This document shows positions 53,208 to 64,000 of a stretch of 64,000 nt of DNA, piece after piece (position 1 is the stretch's first letter; the number at the start of each line of letters is the position of its first letter). A program made the position numbers and the translations under genes. A model generated the notes under the pieces. That model ran no database searches. It had not been told where the DNA came from and was given only the letters and a program-made list of their open reading frames with translations. Source of the DNA: Prosopocoilus inquinatus (lineage: Eukaryota > Arthropoda > Insecta > Coleoptera > Lucanidae); assembly GCA_036172665.1 (NCBI GenBank), contig CM069877.1, positions 18,315,001 through 18,379,000 on the forward strand. Direction: 5' to 3'.

Positions 53208-53757
53208 GTAATATGAAAAGAATTAAATTTATTTAAAACAAAATCTACCTTATCAGAAGGCAAAATCAGTGAAATGTCATCTACATACCGAAAATATAAC
53301 GTTAAATCAAATGATAATCAAAGTTAATAACAGATTTTTCTAGTTCTTGCATAACAATTTCAGCTAAAGTCGGAGATAAAGGAGAACCCATTGCTGTACC
53401 AAAAATCTGTTTATAAAATTTATCATTGAAAGCAAAATAAGATGATTCAAAACATAAATCAACTATTTCTAAAAAGTTACCTTTAGAAATATCAGTAAAA
53501 TCTTTAATCTCTAACCACTTACTTACTTTTTAAAGCTAAATCTTTAGGAATGTTAGTAAATAAAGAAATAACATCTGAAGAAATTATAATGCAATTATTT
53601 GGTACAGTTATTTGTTTTAATTTTTCTACGAGTTCAAAAGAATTTTTTATAAAATATTCTGATTTACTGGTAACCTAAGTAATGATTTTTGAAATAAATT
53701 TAGATAAGAAATATGAAGAAGAACCAATAATGGAAACTATAGGACGAAGAGGTGTTT
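53208..53757 (-). pseudogene. PLE 2 reverse transcriptase remnant
   Basis: On the minus strand: PLRPIVSIIGSSSYFLSKF, IISSDVISLFTNIP, FGTAMGSPLSPTLAEIVMQE and YFRYVDDISLILPSDK, the RT motifs of Penelope-like elements with the YVDD catalytic pair. A frameshift lies between the last two motifs. 5'-truncated at the fold-back junction near 53757. Confidence 0.88.
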
Positions 53758-54240
53758 TTTTTTTTAAGTCATTCAATGCTTGTAGAGCATTCATTAGTAA
53801 ATAATCATAATTTTGATTTTGATAATACTGACATTTTGTACAGAGAATCTAATATTTTTAAAAGACGTTTCATAGAAATGTGTAAAATTAAAATGTCTCC
53901 AAATTCTATTAATAAACGGACTTTGAAAATTTAAATGTCATATTTTGTAGTTTTCTGGACTCTTTAAACAGGATATAGATCTGCCAATTAATTTAATAAT
54001 TAAAAAAAAATAGTTTTAATTTAGTTCTAGTTACTTTTCTCTTTATTCCGGACAACTCGTATTTTAGTTTAAAATCATGTTACCTTTTTGTTTCTCTTGA
54101 CGACTTGTTTCTCTTGACAACTAGTTTATTTACTTTTTTTCACTCCTGACGAAGCTATAAATCTATAGCGAAACGTTGAGTATTTTCCCTTCATATTTCT
54201 GTCCGGTTCGAGATTAAAAAAATTTTGTACTTATAATTTT
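53758..54240 (+). mobile_element. PLE 2 plus-strand arm: end of ORF, 3' region
   Basis: The plus strand repeats the end of the GIY-YIG ORF (HSMLVEHSLVNNHNFDFDN, SNIFKRRFIEMCK) inverted relative to 46142-46200, then noncoding sequence and a hammerhead. Together with the minus arm this is a head-to-head fold-back. Confidence 0.8.
54141..54185 (+). ncRNA. Minimal hammerhead ribozyme of PLE 2
   Basis: CTGACGA (54147-54153), stem II GCTATA/TATAGC with loop AATC, GAAA (54171-54174), loopless stem III ACGT, then T as the cleavage-site base. Stem I pairs ACTC with GAGT. One extra A precedes stem II. Short stems suggest it works as a dimer. Confidence 0.65.
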
Positions 54241-54317
54241 CATCGGACAAGAACAAACTTCAATTATATTTTGAATATTTGAAACTCACATTATATTTCA
54301 TAACTGACAGTAATAGC

Positions 54318-54754
54318 TAGAGATGGGCCAGGACCATTAACTCGGTGCATTGAAAGCACCCATATGGATGCATACATGAATGCACCGGGTGCATTCAAAA
54401 ATTTAAATTTCCCGCGCAAACCGAACGAGAAATAACCTTTTCTTGGTATTATTTAATTGTTCGCAGGTGGTTTATAAGTTTATATATACATAGTGTGTCG
54501 TGAATAGCTGAATAGTAAACTTTTAACTTTTAACCGAAAGCTTTATAGCTTAAAGTCTGAACAAAATGAGTAACTTCTTGAAATTAACGTTGTCTAGCGA
54601 TGGTCCGCACAAAATATATTATATTTGATGTCACTTTGAAGCATTTTGTATGTCTTATGTTAATGTAGGCAATTGGATAATGCGCCCAATGCACCGGGTG
54701 ACTTCCGTGATTCCACCGGTGCAAACGATTGCACCGGGTGGAATCCCATCTCTA
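54318..54754. mobile_element. 437-bp hAT-type MITE with TAGAGATGGG ends
   Basis: TAGAGATGGG and inverted CCCATCTCTA are flanked by GTAATAGC and GTAACAGC (54310-54317, 54755-54762), an 8-bp duplication with one change. Subterminal GTGCATT and GCACCGGGTG motifs recur six or more times, as transposase-binding repeats do in hAT elements. Confidence 0.78.
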
Positions 54755-54849
54755 GTAACAGCACATTTGTTTTATTTAAGCTTGTTTGCATTTCCTGCAT
54801 AGCATTGACTCGTTTTCTTCTGAAACTAAATTTTAGGAATATTTGCATT

Positions 54850-55077
54850 ATACGTTCAGGAGCAATAAATTTTGGTCGTCATTGATTGTTAAAGATTTGT
54901 ACTTGACTCGTATTTGATGAAAAATAAAGAGATTGATGTCTTAATTCTGAGCACTAGGAATAATTTCTTAAAAATTTTATTTATTTCCGACCCTTTTTTA
55001 GCAAAATAAAACAAATTTATATGAAACTGACGTTTTATTTGATAGTGACGACCAAAATTTATTGCTTGCGACAGTAC
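54850..55077. mobile_element. MITE of the GTACAGTCGCGAGCAATAA family
   Basis: Ends GGAGCAATAAATTTTGGTCG and inverted CGACCAAAATTTATTGCTTG, then CGACAGTAC. Confidence 0.7.
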
Positions 55078-55109
55078 ATATGTTCAAAGTAAAAAAAAAC
55101 CTGGTATAT

Positions 55110-55301
55110 GTACAGTCGCGAGTATTAAATTTTGGTAGTCACTGTCAATCAAAACGTCAATTTTAATTCCAGAAATAGAAATTTTCATAATTAATAAATA
55201 AATTAAATATTTAAGAGACTATTCCAAGCATTCAGAAATACAAGTTTAGTGACAACCTTTGAGAATTAGTAACGACCAAAACTTATTGCTCGCGACTGTA
55301 T
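55110..55301. mobile_element. MITE of the GTACAGTCGCGAGCAATAA family
   Basis: Ends GTACAGTCGCGAGTATTAAA and inverted ACTTATTGCTCGCGACTGTA. Lies 30 bp from the previous copy. Confidence 0.72.
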
Positions 55302-55369
55302 GTATATGCAATCCCTTATAAAAAAATAATATGATAAATTTTTTAATTTATTCTGCTGCGCCCCCTTTG

Positions 55370-55425
55370 AAGACTTACGCGCCCCCTTAAGGGAGCGCCC
55401 CCCACAGTTTGGAAAACGCTGCTAT
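55370..55425. mobile_element. hAT-like terminal sequence, inverted
   Basis: GCGCCCCCTTTGAAG through CACAGTTTGGAAAACGCTG mirrors the left end of 58003-58630 and the end at 46107. Confidence 0.5.
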
Positions 55426-55633
55426 AAAAACTTTTAATAACCTGTAACAGCAATTTAAAAGGTTGTTTCTTGTCAGTTTTCCATTTTCGTTTACTTTAAG
55501 TATGGATATAACAAAAGAAAATTGTCGGTGCTCGTCTATTTACAATCTGATTTACATAATCACGTAATTCAAGCGCTCGATCATTTTCTTCGTTTTCAAT
55601 TCAATTCAATTCACACAGGAAACTTCGACATTG

Positions 55634-56536
55634 TCAAAAAATTACATGTATAAAAATTACATGTATAAAATATAGACATTGTATTAGTAAAAGGCAAACA
55701 ATAAAATTTAAGCAAATGTGACAAACAACACATAATACATTTATTATCACAAAAAAAAAATCGTCGAGTGTATATAGGCACTTATCTAAAAGGTATGACT
55801 TGAATTCTCTTTTAAATGTGGAGACGCTACTTAATAACTTAAATCTTTCGGGTAGCACATTAAACGCTTTAATACCCATATAATTTGGAGATTTTTGTGA
55901 GATGTTTAAAGGTAAGCAAAAATTATTTTTATTACGTGTTAGGTAATTGTGATGAAAATCGTTTTTAATAAATTTGTCTTTATTTTTAAAGATATAAACT
56001 AAATGCTCGTAATAATACAGGCCATATAATATTGAGATTCCATATTTTTTTAAAATTGGCTTACAGGTAGTGCCAAAGTGTACTCCTTCTATTATTCGTA
56101 AAATTCTTTTTTGTGCTACAAAGACCATACCACTGTGAGAAGAAACCCCCCATAGACAAATTACGTATATCAGAAGAGATTGCACTTGAGCAAAGTAATA
56201 AGATAAAATTGACTCTTTACTGAGAATATCTTTTAGTGCTCTTATTTGAAAGCATAAAGGACTAATTTTACTTGGCACAAAATTACAATGAGTTTTCCAT
56301 TCCAAATCATTTTGAAAATAAAGGCCTAAAAATTTTTGTGTGTCAGATTTGTTAATATTTACATTATAATCACTTGAAGAATTTTTATTGCGAGAAGTAT
56401 GAAACACAGTGTAACTAGTTTTATTGGGATTCAAATATAATGAATTTAAATGAAAGTATTCCACTAACTGCTTTGTGGTATCATTTAGTTCTTTCTGGAC
56501 ATTCGTCACTTGAGCTTTCGCTTGAACTGGCGTCAA
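55634..56536 (-). pseudogene. 5'-truncated LINE, RT C-terminal part
   Basis: 300 open residues: FHLNSLYLNPNKTSYTVFHT, KFLGLYFQNDLEWKTHC, FAQVQSLLIYVICLWGVS, VFVAQKRILRIIEGVHFGTT. This is the region after YADD in CR1/Jockey/R1-type LINEs (thumb and C-terminus). The RT palm and endonuclease are missing. It is a different family from 36645-39439. The A-rich 3' end lies near 55640. Confidence 0.8.
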
Positions 56537-56755
56537 AGAATATTGCGCTATTGTTACTTTACTTTTTAAAATTTTACACCAGCCCGTTCACAATTATGAT
56601 ACGGTTTTGAACGCAAATGACGTAACTGTAGGTTGTTTCGCCTTGGCGTTTGCATCCAATTGGGAACGCAGCCCTACTAATTGTATTCGAGAAAATCATG
56701 GAGTAGCTGACATCTAGCGAAAATTTTGTAAACATGTCTATAACAAAGAATAAAG

Positions 56756-57967
56756 CACGGCCAGCTGAATTGATATGTCATATACGGCCAGACCAAAGAA
56801 CATTAAAAAAATGTTTTTGTAAAAAATGAAAAGCGGGTGTCAAGTGCTCCCTCAAATTCAAAACTAGTGTCAAAATTACTGTCATCTTGAAAGTTTTGGT
56901 TATGAGTAATGTCAATTCGTCTTGAAATTTAAGTTGTCAAAATAAACGTCAGTATCTGTTGCGGTAAGTGAACGGTCGAAGTGGTCAAACCAAATCACGT
57001 GATTACTTTTCTCAATTGGTGATTGGTCAGAAGGTTTAGTCGGACCCAAGATCGGACCGCTGATTTTACGGTTTTGTGCAATTTGACCGTTCATTTAACG
57101 CGGCGATCGTAACCATGGTAATACCTAATTAATGAGTGTTAGAGGGCGCAAGTTGACACGCTGCATTAAGGCACTCGATCTCTGTCTAAAGACACAGGTA
57201 CTGCCATCATATGTTTTTGACACGCGACAGTGGGTATTTGACCTTGAACAAATCAGTTGTCAAAAATGACAAACTGGAATATTTTATGTAAATCAAGACG
57301 AAAAATAACACAAAATAGTTTCAATTTTTATTTTATGGGAAAGTTCATCCTAAAAAGTATCTTTTTTTGTCAGGTATTACCTACTGCTTTTTGGACTGGA
57401 TCCTAAACATCATTTTTATCCTAACTTTTTTTGGCATTTGCTAAATCCAATTATTTTCCAAGTCCCATTATCCAGAACGTAACAGTCCACGATTTTTAAT
57501 TTTAAAGTTAACAGCTAAATTACTGAAACTTCTCTTTATATGGTAAACTGTTTGAAGATCTATCCCTTGAAATATAACTTAATATTTTACCTGGAAAGCA
57601 TCTAATATACTCACGCATGCTTCTTGGTTAATTTTCGGTTTATTGTGTCATATTCGCACCGTTAACGTCTAAATTTATTGTAAACTTATTCCTTGTTTAT
57701 TGTAAACTTATTCTTGTGGGTAATAAAACAGAAATTAAAATGATTTGCGTTATATTTGCATTCTGATTTACATGAAGTATTCAGTTTGTCATTTTTGACA
57801 ATCCACTTGTTCAAGGTCAAATACCAACTGTCAAGTGTCAAAACCATATGATTGCAGTACCTGTGTCCTTAGACAGAGATCGAGTGCCTTACGCTGCATG
57901 GTCTGCTTTATCGGGACACATTTTTAGGCGAATTGGTCTGGCCGTATAAGACATTCAGCTAGCCGTG
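56756..57967. mobile_element. 1.2-kb element with CACGGCCAGCTGAA ends, 8-bp duplication
   Basis: The ends CACGGCCAGCTGAATTG...ACGGCCAGACCAA and their inverted partner are flanked by GAATAAAG and TAATAAAG (56748-56755, 57968-57975). Contains the nested element 57167-57890. No transposase. Confidence 0.7.
57167..57890. mobile_element. 724-bp element with about 125-bp inverted repeats and 9-bp duplication
   Basis: ACGCTGCAT at 57158-57166 recurs exactly at 57891-57899. Long inverted repeats start AAGGCACTCGATCTCTGTCT and run to about 57290 and 57765. Long repeats with a 9-bp duplication fit Mutator-like elements. Noncoding. Confidence 0.8.
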
Positions 57968-58002
57968 TAATAAAGAAAACATAGGATGACGTTTGGTTAA
58001 CC

Positions 58003-58630
58003 TAGCGTTTCCCAAACTGTGGGGCGCGCCCCACAAGGGGGGCGCGTGAGTCTTCAAAGGGGAGCGCAGCAGAATAAATTAAAAAAATTAAACGCAAATT
58101 GCAACTAATTTATCATATTATTTTTTTACAAGAGATTGCATATACCTACATAAAGTCGCGAGCAATAAATTTTGATCGTCATTAATTGTGAAAGGTTTGC
58201 ACCTAACTTGTATTTTATTAAAATTAACGAGATTTGTGTCTAATTTTAAATGCTAGTAATAGTCTCTTAAATACTTTATTTATTTTGACACTTTCTTGGT
58301 AAAACACAAATGAAAATTTCTAATTTCTGGACGTTTTGATGGTTTGATTGACAGTAACGGCCAAAATTTAAATCTGGCGACTGTTCATATAACGTGAATT
58401 TTTTTTTAACTTTGAATATACAATGTAAATATTCTCATGTTAAGTTTTAGAAAAAAAAAGTGTCAATACATTAAAATAAATGTGTTATGAAATGTAATGA
58501 CGAGTCATATAAGTATTTGATAATCGTTTAACATCAGTGTTCAAGCTCAGGATTCTACGGGGGGGGGGGGGGGGTGACCATAACACTGCTCATAAGGGGG
58601 TCGCGATACCTAAAAGTTTGGGAAACGCTG
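58003..58630. mobile_element. 628-bp hAT-type element with AGCGTTTCCCAAACT ends
   Basis: TAGCGTTTCCCAAACT and inverted AGTTTGGGAAACGCTG, flanked by GGTTAACC and GATTAACC (8 bp, one change). A GTACAGTCGCGAG-type MITE (58150-58384) and a run of about 15 G at 58560 lie inside. Confidence 0.75.
58150..58384. mobile_element. MITE of the GTACAGTCGCGAGCAATAA family, nested
   Basis: AAGTCGCGAGCAATAAATTT and the inverted AAATTTAAATCTGGCGACTG mark its ends; it sits within the hAT-type element. Confidence 0.65.
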
Positions 58631-58639
58631 GATTAACCA

Positions 58640-59059
58640 GTAAAAACATACATCTTGGTATCCGACAAATGTTATTATTATTAGTATTTACAGTGACATG
58701 GAAATTGCGATCCCAAAAAAGGGTATGAATATTTTCATAAAATTTGCGAAATCGTTTTACTATTGAAAAGTAAAAATTATTGTTTAAAATACGAACAAGT
58801 GAAATGCAAATGCAGGATCACAGTCTCTTGACTCGTGGCTTGAAACTTACCACCAAATTAATTTCTGATCAATAATTTAGTGAAAAAGATCATCCAGTAA
58901 CAATACAAACAATCTACTGTTGTATTGTAGCTATCGGCTTGCGTTCTTATAGGCCACTTCTTATCTTAAATTCGGCTGCTCAACACTATCAGCAAAGAAA
59001 AGCTAAAGTAGTGACATCCTGCGTTTGCAAGGTTTGAACAGGAGCAGGGATTCGAGAAA
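58640..59059. other. No feature recognised
   Basis: AT-rich sequence before the GC-rich block. Confidence 0.35.
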
Positions 59060-61020
59060 ATCTAAGGTTACTTAAATGAACCCAAGTTTACCTTCGACAC
59101 GACCAGTTTCGATCGTTGCAGCGCTATCCTTGATCGAAAATTCGCCACCGTCGATTTCGATCGTGACCCCCCATATTCGATCGAAAATTTGAGCGATTTT
59201 CGGTCCCGATTCAGCGAGACCTTTCGTTTGATATGCGACAACTCAGGTTTATGTTCGACACGAACAATTTCGATCATTGCAGCGCCATCTTTGATCGAAA
59301 ATTCGAACCGATGGGATTTTCCGTCACCGCTCGGCGAGGGCTTTCGTTTGATATGCGACATCCCGAGTTCATCTTCGACGCGACCAATTTCGATCATTAT
59401 AGCGCCATCTTTGATCGAGAAATCGAACCGACGCGATTTTTCGTCACCGTTCGGCGAGAACTTTCGTTTAATATGCGACAATCCAGATTTATCTTCGTTA
59501 CGACGGATTTCGATCGTCTCGCCCCCAACTCGGTTTCCAAGATGGCGTCGACGACGATGTTCCACTGCCGCGACGCTTTCGAGCGACACGTCGCGAGCTC
59601 CACTCGGCCGCGCGGATGTACCCCGAAATCCGGTGTGTCAATTTCGCTGACGATTCCCTAATATTTCGAACGTCCCCCGTAGAGAGGCTCGACGTTTTGC
59701 CGGCGGGCGCGGCGTTCGAACGGAATTCTCCCGCGACGAAGTCACTCAAAATTGTCGCGTTCGGTCGAGCGTACCGTCTACTTTGAAAAATCACATCTTG
59801 ATCGCGTCACGTCGGATCCGAGTGAGCTCGGCGTCGACGGAAAGACAAAGGACCCACGTGTCCCTCCGAGCGCCGACCCCCCCCCCCCCTCCAAACCCCT
59901 CTGGAAGAAGCGCCGGTCGGGCGACTTTGAAAATTCGCCGCGCCTTTGCTTGAAGGCCGGGGTCGACGGTGGTGCCCTCTACGCACGGGCTGAGATCCCC
60001 GCTATCATCTCGTCAGGAGAAATTCCAGATATTCCTTCAAATTTCCGAGCTGCGATTTTTTTCCGCACCGACTACCCGCCCCGGGCAGGTCTTTCTTTTT
60101 CGCGGCCCCCGGAAATTTTCGAAATTTTTTCAGGAGCGCAGGGCTCTCCGGGCCCCGACTCGCAGTTCGAAGCTTCGTGTTCCCCGTCGTTTTCTACCAT
60201 ACGATGACGCGCGGCTCGAGGCGATGCGGCCCCTTCGACACCCCCGAAAAAATTATACAAAAAAAGGTCGCGGGAGGAACCCTCTTTAAAAAATCATAAC
60301 TCGGCTCAGCGGATTTTCCCAGACATGAGCGCCCCCGGGTTCGACGGAGGAAGGTTCCGAGAGAGTTTAAAGAAATTCTAAGTTACTACGTTTCGGAGAA
60401 ATTTCGAAAAAAGCGTGAAAACGGCCGAAAATCGCCGATTTAAAAAGTTTTCGTTCCCATCCGGGACCGGAATCGAGCCGACCTTCCGCGGGCGAGAAGC
60501 CCCCCCATCGGCCTGACGAAAACTGCGGGCGCTGGAATTTTTTGAAAATCGGAAAATCGAAAGAGGGGGTACAAAATTTTTGCCTCCGGGGTCGAATCGG
60601 CGAACGGCCTCCGTCACGGAATTCTTCCGGCCATTCGACCATCGATGCCGAGAAGCTAATTTCGATTCGACCGTGTTTAAGGGGCGCAAAGAATATTCCA
60701 AAATGTGCCCGCGAAGTGCAACCCCCAGATGTTTCCGCCCCTGGCGCCACCACCGGACGCCCGATCGCCTCGCGCGGGGCGTCAAAAATCGTCCGGAGGA
60801 ATTATCTAGAATGAATAGTTACGAATTTCCATAGAAATTCCAGCAGCTCCGACAATCTCAAAGAAACATGCAAAAACGCCCAAAAAAGGGTGTTTTGAGG
60901 GGCGCGTTTCGACGCGGGTGCGAAATCAAAAAATCGGAGATGATAAAAAGTCGCGCTTCGATTTTCGCCGTAGGTTTCGTTCGGATAATTTTTCGAGAAA
61001 GTCCCCAGTTGGGCTGAGGT
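59060..61020. other. GC-rich, CpG-dense block with 120-bp tandem repeats
   Basis: CTTTCGTTTGATATGCGACA recurs at 59221, 59341 and 59461, an exact 120-bp period; a partial fourth unit precedes it. As 120 is a multiple of three, several frames on both strands stay open, but none shows a domain. 59520-61020 is non-repetitive, rich in CG, and has C runs (59879) and many TTTTTCGAAA-like words. Composition differs sharply from the rest. A satellite, a CpG island or an insertion from another source are all possible. Confidence 0.6.
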
Positions 61021-61069
61021 TACCCCGAAAGTGCACTTTTTGCTTAAAACTTTCTTTGCCCTTTCTGGC

Positions 61070-61126
61070 CCAGAATTTTCATAAGATGCATGTTCTGGGC
61101 CAGAACATGCATCTTATAAAAATTCT
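61070..61126. repeat. Short palindrome
   Basis: ATAAGATGCATGTTCTGGCC-type arms meet near 61100 (GGGCCAGAACATGCATCTTAT on the right) over about 25 bp each. Confidence 0.6.
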
Positions 61127-61129
61127 TGT

Positions 61130-61828
61130 TATTAAAAGATTTCTACGAAACTCAGACAAAAACACCTTTTCTAATAAATAAATAAACCAACATTAATGTT
61201 TCCACATACATACACTGTTTTCAAACGTTTTATTCATGAAACACAGCCAACGTAATGAATTTGTAAAAAATCAAATTATCTTCTTTATTTATTCATTTCC
61301 GATAAAATGATAAAGAACAATTTTGTTTCAGAACTTTATTCTCTATCGATTGGTCAAAAAATATATAGGGTATTTTTTTAATGCATCGTTGCAATCAGGG
61401 CAAAAGTTACTACTAGTTTGCTAATTTAACCATATCTATAATTTTAATAATAAAAAAGTTAGCAGTAGTGCCGAGTTATTTTTGAACAGTCTGTATATCC
61501 AAGACTGATATTTCCACTTTTGGCATAACGTACATATAATAATGAAACTAATAACAAACATTGAAAAATTGAATAGAACGGGTTATACTGATGACGTTAT
61601 TTGTTTTCCTTATTAAAAGCACCATCTGTTGGTCGCTGATTTTCGCGAATAGACTTCGCTTGAATATCGAAAGGAAAAGAATAATTATAGCTGTTATTCA
61701 GGGATATTCTGTGCATATCAATTAATATGGTCTCACTAATCGAAGAGAATTTGTTACGATTTCATAACAATTCACGTCGATTGCCGACCGCAAGGTGCAA
61801 ATTGAAGAGAGATGCATAACTTTAAACT
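61130..61828. other. No feature recognised
   Basis: AT-rich, short frames without motifs. Confidence 0.35.
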
Positions 61829-62457
61829 AGTTTTCGACTGAATATTCGGTTTCGGCCACATTTACGTGATTCGGCCAAAGTTTCAGTTTCGGCCAAAAAA
61901 CAGCCGAACCTTCGGTTACAATCGAAACTGCATTAGGCGCGCCTTAGCAGTCATTTTACGATGGAAAATAATAAATTAAGCGAGTATATACAAATAACTA
62001 CTAATCATTTTAAATCTGCTGTTACAAACTGAATGACTACAGGAAATGTTTTTATATTTTCTTCTTTTCAAACTCAATTCCTGAGCATAGTACATATATC
62101 TATGTGAAATGTGATCGATCCCCATTAAAAGTTTTATTCAAACTTTCCGAATTTGAGAAGGCAGATCGCAAAGTTAATGCAACTTTAATGCATCATAAAA
62201 TTTCAAATTATAAAGTGAATTTGCTTTGCTTGACGTGAAAAGGCTCTCTCTAAAATACCACTGTTCTTGTTCTTACAATTTAAGTTACTTTAATTTCAGT
62301 TATTAATAAACCAAACTATTAATCTAGACTTTAGTGTCACTATCTTTAAGCTACTTGGTATAAGTTTCGGTTACGGTTTCGGCCGAAACTGAGACAATGA
62401 CCGAAATTCGGTTTCGGTTTCGGCGAAAAAATCGGTTTCGGTAGGACACTACTATAA
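61829..62457. mobile_element. Possible hAT-type element rich in CGGTTTCGG
   Basis: Both ends are packed with TTCGGTTTCGGCC words (61849-61925 and 62366-62445) in opposite orientation, and the right end finishes GGTAGGACACTA. Clear duplications were not found. Confidence 0.4.
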
Positions 62458-62479
62458 CTCCGGAACTATTCGAAAGCAT

Positions 62480-62620
62480 TACACTCTGAACTAGCGCTGG
62501 CAACCAAATTGTTTTTTTGGATAACCGATTAACCGGTTTTGGATTATCCGAGATTTTAAACAAAACCGAAAACCGGTTATCCGGATAATCGGTTATTCGA
62601 ATAGTCAATTATTTGGACAG
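62480..62620. repeat. CCGGTTAT-rich low-complexity block
   Basis: GATAACCG and CCGGTTATCC repeat in both orientations next to CTAGCGCTGGCAACC, a possible element end. Confidence 0.45.
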
Positions 62621-63359
62621 GGCCGTAGCCAGGCTAAGTACTGAGGGGAGGCTTATCGTAACGTGTGGGAGGCTTTATAAATTTTTATTCCAATGAAGAA
62701 CACAACAACGCTAAAATATTATCGTAAGTGATAATAACATACAAAATTATAATCAATTTAACCATTTCTTGTTGAGACATTGAGAACGGATGTGATCAAC
62801 ACTATATTAACACGGAAAATGTATAACTAGAATTAGTTTTCAGTTAAAAAATTGGTTTCATTTAGCGAAACGACATTTTCAACAGTTTTCTTTAAACCAA
62901 CCAGTGTTGCCAACTTAGAGAGAAAAACCGTCGTTAAATCTAGGGATAATTTCAAATAAAAGAGAAAAAGGAAAAAATAAAATCTAAGGAATCTTTCAAC
63001 TTCTTAGTTGAAATTTTTTGAAAGAAATTAAATATTTTTTGATTTGACAACACAAAAGTAAGAAAAACAAATGACGATCATACATAATATAGAAGAAAGA
63101 AACTCAAAACGACTTGTAGATTTAAAATTTAAAAAAATAATAACGAGCGTTCAAGACTAATAATAAAAACAAAATACTATCATAATACTTATTTACGAAA
63201 GGAACATTTCTGAAGAAAGCAGGAAGAAACGAATGACGACTGTAATTATTCCCGAAGAAGAAAGAAGTGCGAAAATGTTTTGATTAACTAATTTCATTGT
63301 GAAAAAGAAAAACAAATGATGATCGAAAATCCGCAAAGATACACATAAATATCTTAGAA
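62621..63359. other. No feature recognised
   Basis: AT-rich; GTGTTGCCAAC near 62903 may be one end of a MITE. Confidence 0.3.
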
Positions 63360-63715
63360 GAATCTCTGCTGCCAACAATGGAAAAAGCTTTAGTGTTTGG
63401 AGAGAATTTTATTTTTCAGCAAGACGGAGCGGCCTGCCACACGTCAAAAAAAACTTCAGAATGGTTTCCCTATAATTGAGTTTCACTCTTAAAATAGGTT
63501 TTAAGTAGTCCTGACTTGTCCCCGATCGAGACGCTTTGACACAAAATTAAAAACCTTTTGCGTGTAAATCCACTAGATCAGTACCAGACCTAAAGCAAAA
63601 ACTTGAAGAAATATGGAATACATTTACTGCAGATGACTGTCAAAACCTGGTTAATACGATGCCTAAGAGAATTACGGCCGTTATCGAAAAAAAGAGTGAA
63701 ATGCGAACCGTGTAA
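63360..63715 (+). pseudogene. Tc1-type transposase C-terminal remnant
   Basis: FQQDGAACHTSKKTSEWFP contains the second Asp of the DDE triad, VPDRDAL marks the region of the third acidic residue, and EEIWNTFTADDCQNLVNTMP, KRITAVIEKKSEMRTV is the Tc1 C-terminus. Several frameshifts and stops occur between these pieces. The N-terminal DNA-binding half is missing. Confidence 0.85.
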
Positions 63716-64000
63716 AACGTATAGTGTATCTGAAAGAATCTTTAGAGGAAATTCGTAGACTTAATGAGATACTACTTTTTGCGCTAAAGTAAAAGATGAA
63801 AATTATTTTCACCACTTTATCTCTGCTTTTTAGTTACTCTAGTTAAATCTATTTTTTAATTTACTCTAAATGTCCTCTTCACAGTGTACTTTTCTCATTA
63901 ATCTGTTGAAAATATTTACCAGCAGGTATAAGATATTCATCTATCAATACTCTAGTTAGAGTTAACTTTCATCTAATGTCGCGGACGCGTGACGAAAGAG

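Noticed and set aside
59068..59589. Repetitive basic protein ORF in the GC-rich block
   Set aside because: The 120-bp period being a multiple of three keeps frames open on both strands; no start context, domain or homology is visible.
59520..60840. Ribosomal DNA
   Set aside because: GC-rich, but none of the conserved rRNA core words were recognised.

Overview
The window is eukaryotic and almost certainly from an insect, possibly a beetle, although the sequence does not fix the order. It is AT-rich, its genes are split by introns, and most of it is nested transposable elements of types common in arthropods. I recognise two host genes. One is a complete nine-exon gene on the minus strand (45443 down to 32773) for the nuclear-envelope membrane protein TMEM209. 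Its fifth intron is about 10.6 kb and has filled with repeats. The other is the first coding exon of a receptor-type guanylate cyclase-like gene, also on the minus strand (22602-22364).

Layout. 1-1120: a fold-back retrozyme inserted in an inverted-repeat element. 1580-4290: MITEs, a dispersed repeat and a 541-bp tandem duplication. 5060-13760: a decayed plus-strand Ty3/gypsy element carrying at least three later insertions. 14116-17255: a large terminal-inverted-repeat element containing a Penelope-like element (PLE) with a GIY-YIG endonuclease and a hammerhead. 17925-19669: a multi-unit hammerhead array. 19700-32700: inverted-repeat elements, the cyclase exon, a decayed CCAAT-containing repeat field, a divergent hammerhead, a 1.9-kb element with arms of several hundred bp, and a hAT remnant. 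32773-45443: TMEM209 with a nearly intact LINE, another retrozyme and a second copy of a 1.6-1.8 kb DNA element in its big intron. 45890-56670: a nest in which a second PLE is split by a young 6.6-kb Ty3/gypsy element. 56756-64000: more nested DNA elements, a GC-rich block with 120-bp tandem repeats, and a Tc1 transposase remnant.

Two systems stand out. First, the young gypsy element (46606-53207, minus strand, 361-bp LTRs) carries an extra ORF after integrase. That ORF encodes a TARG1/OARD1-like macrodomain with both catalytic residues of the family in place, followed by a CCCH zinc finger. Its Gag begins with a SAP-like motif and a heptad-like repeat array. Second, a roughly 312-bp repeat unit carries a type I hammerhead ribozyme with a loopless palindromic stem III, which matches metazoan retrozymes. 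Three separate insertions of it start and end at the same points, are built as inverted (minus then plus) multimers, and are each flanked by a perfect 12-bp target-site duplication. The two PLEs in the window show the same fold-back layout and carry hammerheads of the same loopless kind, which suggests that PLE machinery mobilises the retrozymes.

Most other DNA elements here are non-autonomous and are recognised by terminal inverted repeats plus target duplications (TA, 8 bp or 9 bp). Homology calls come from reading motifs; no database search was run.
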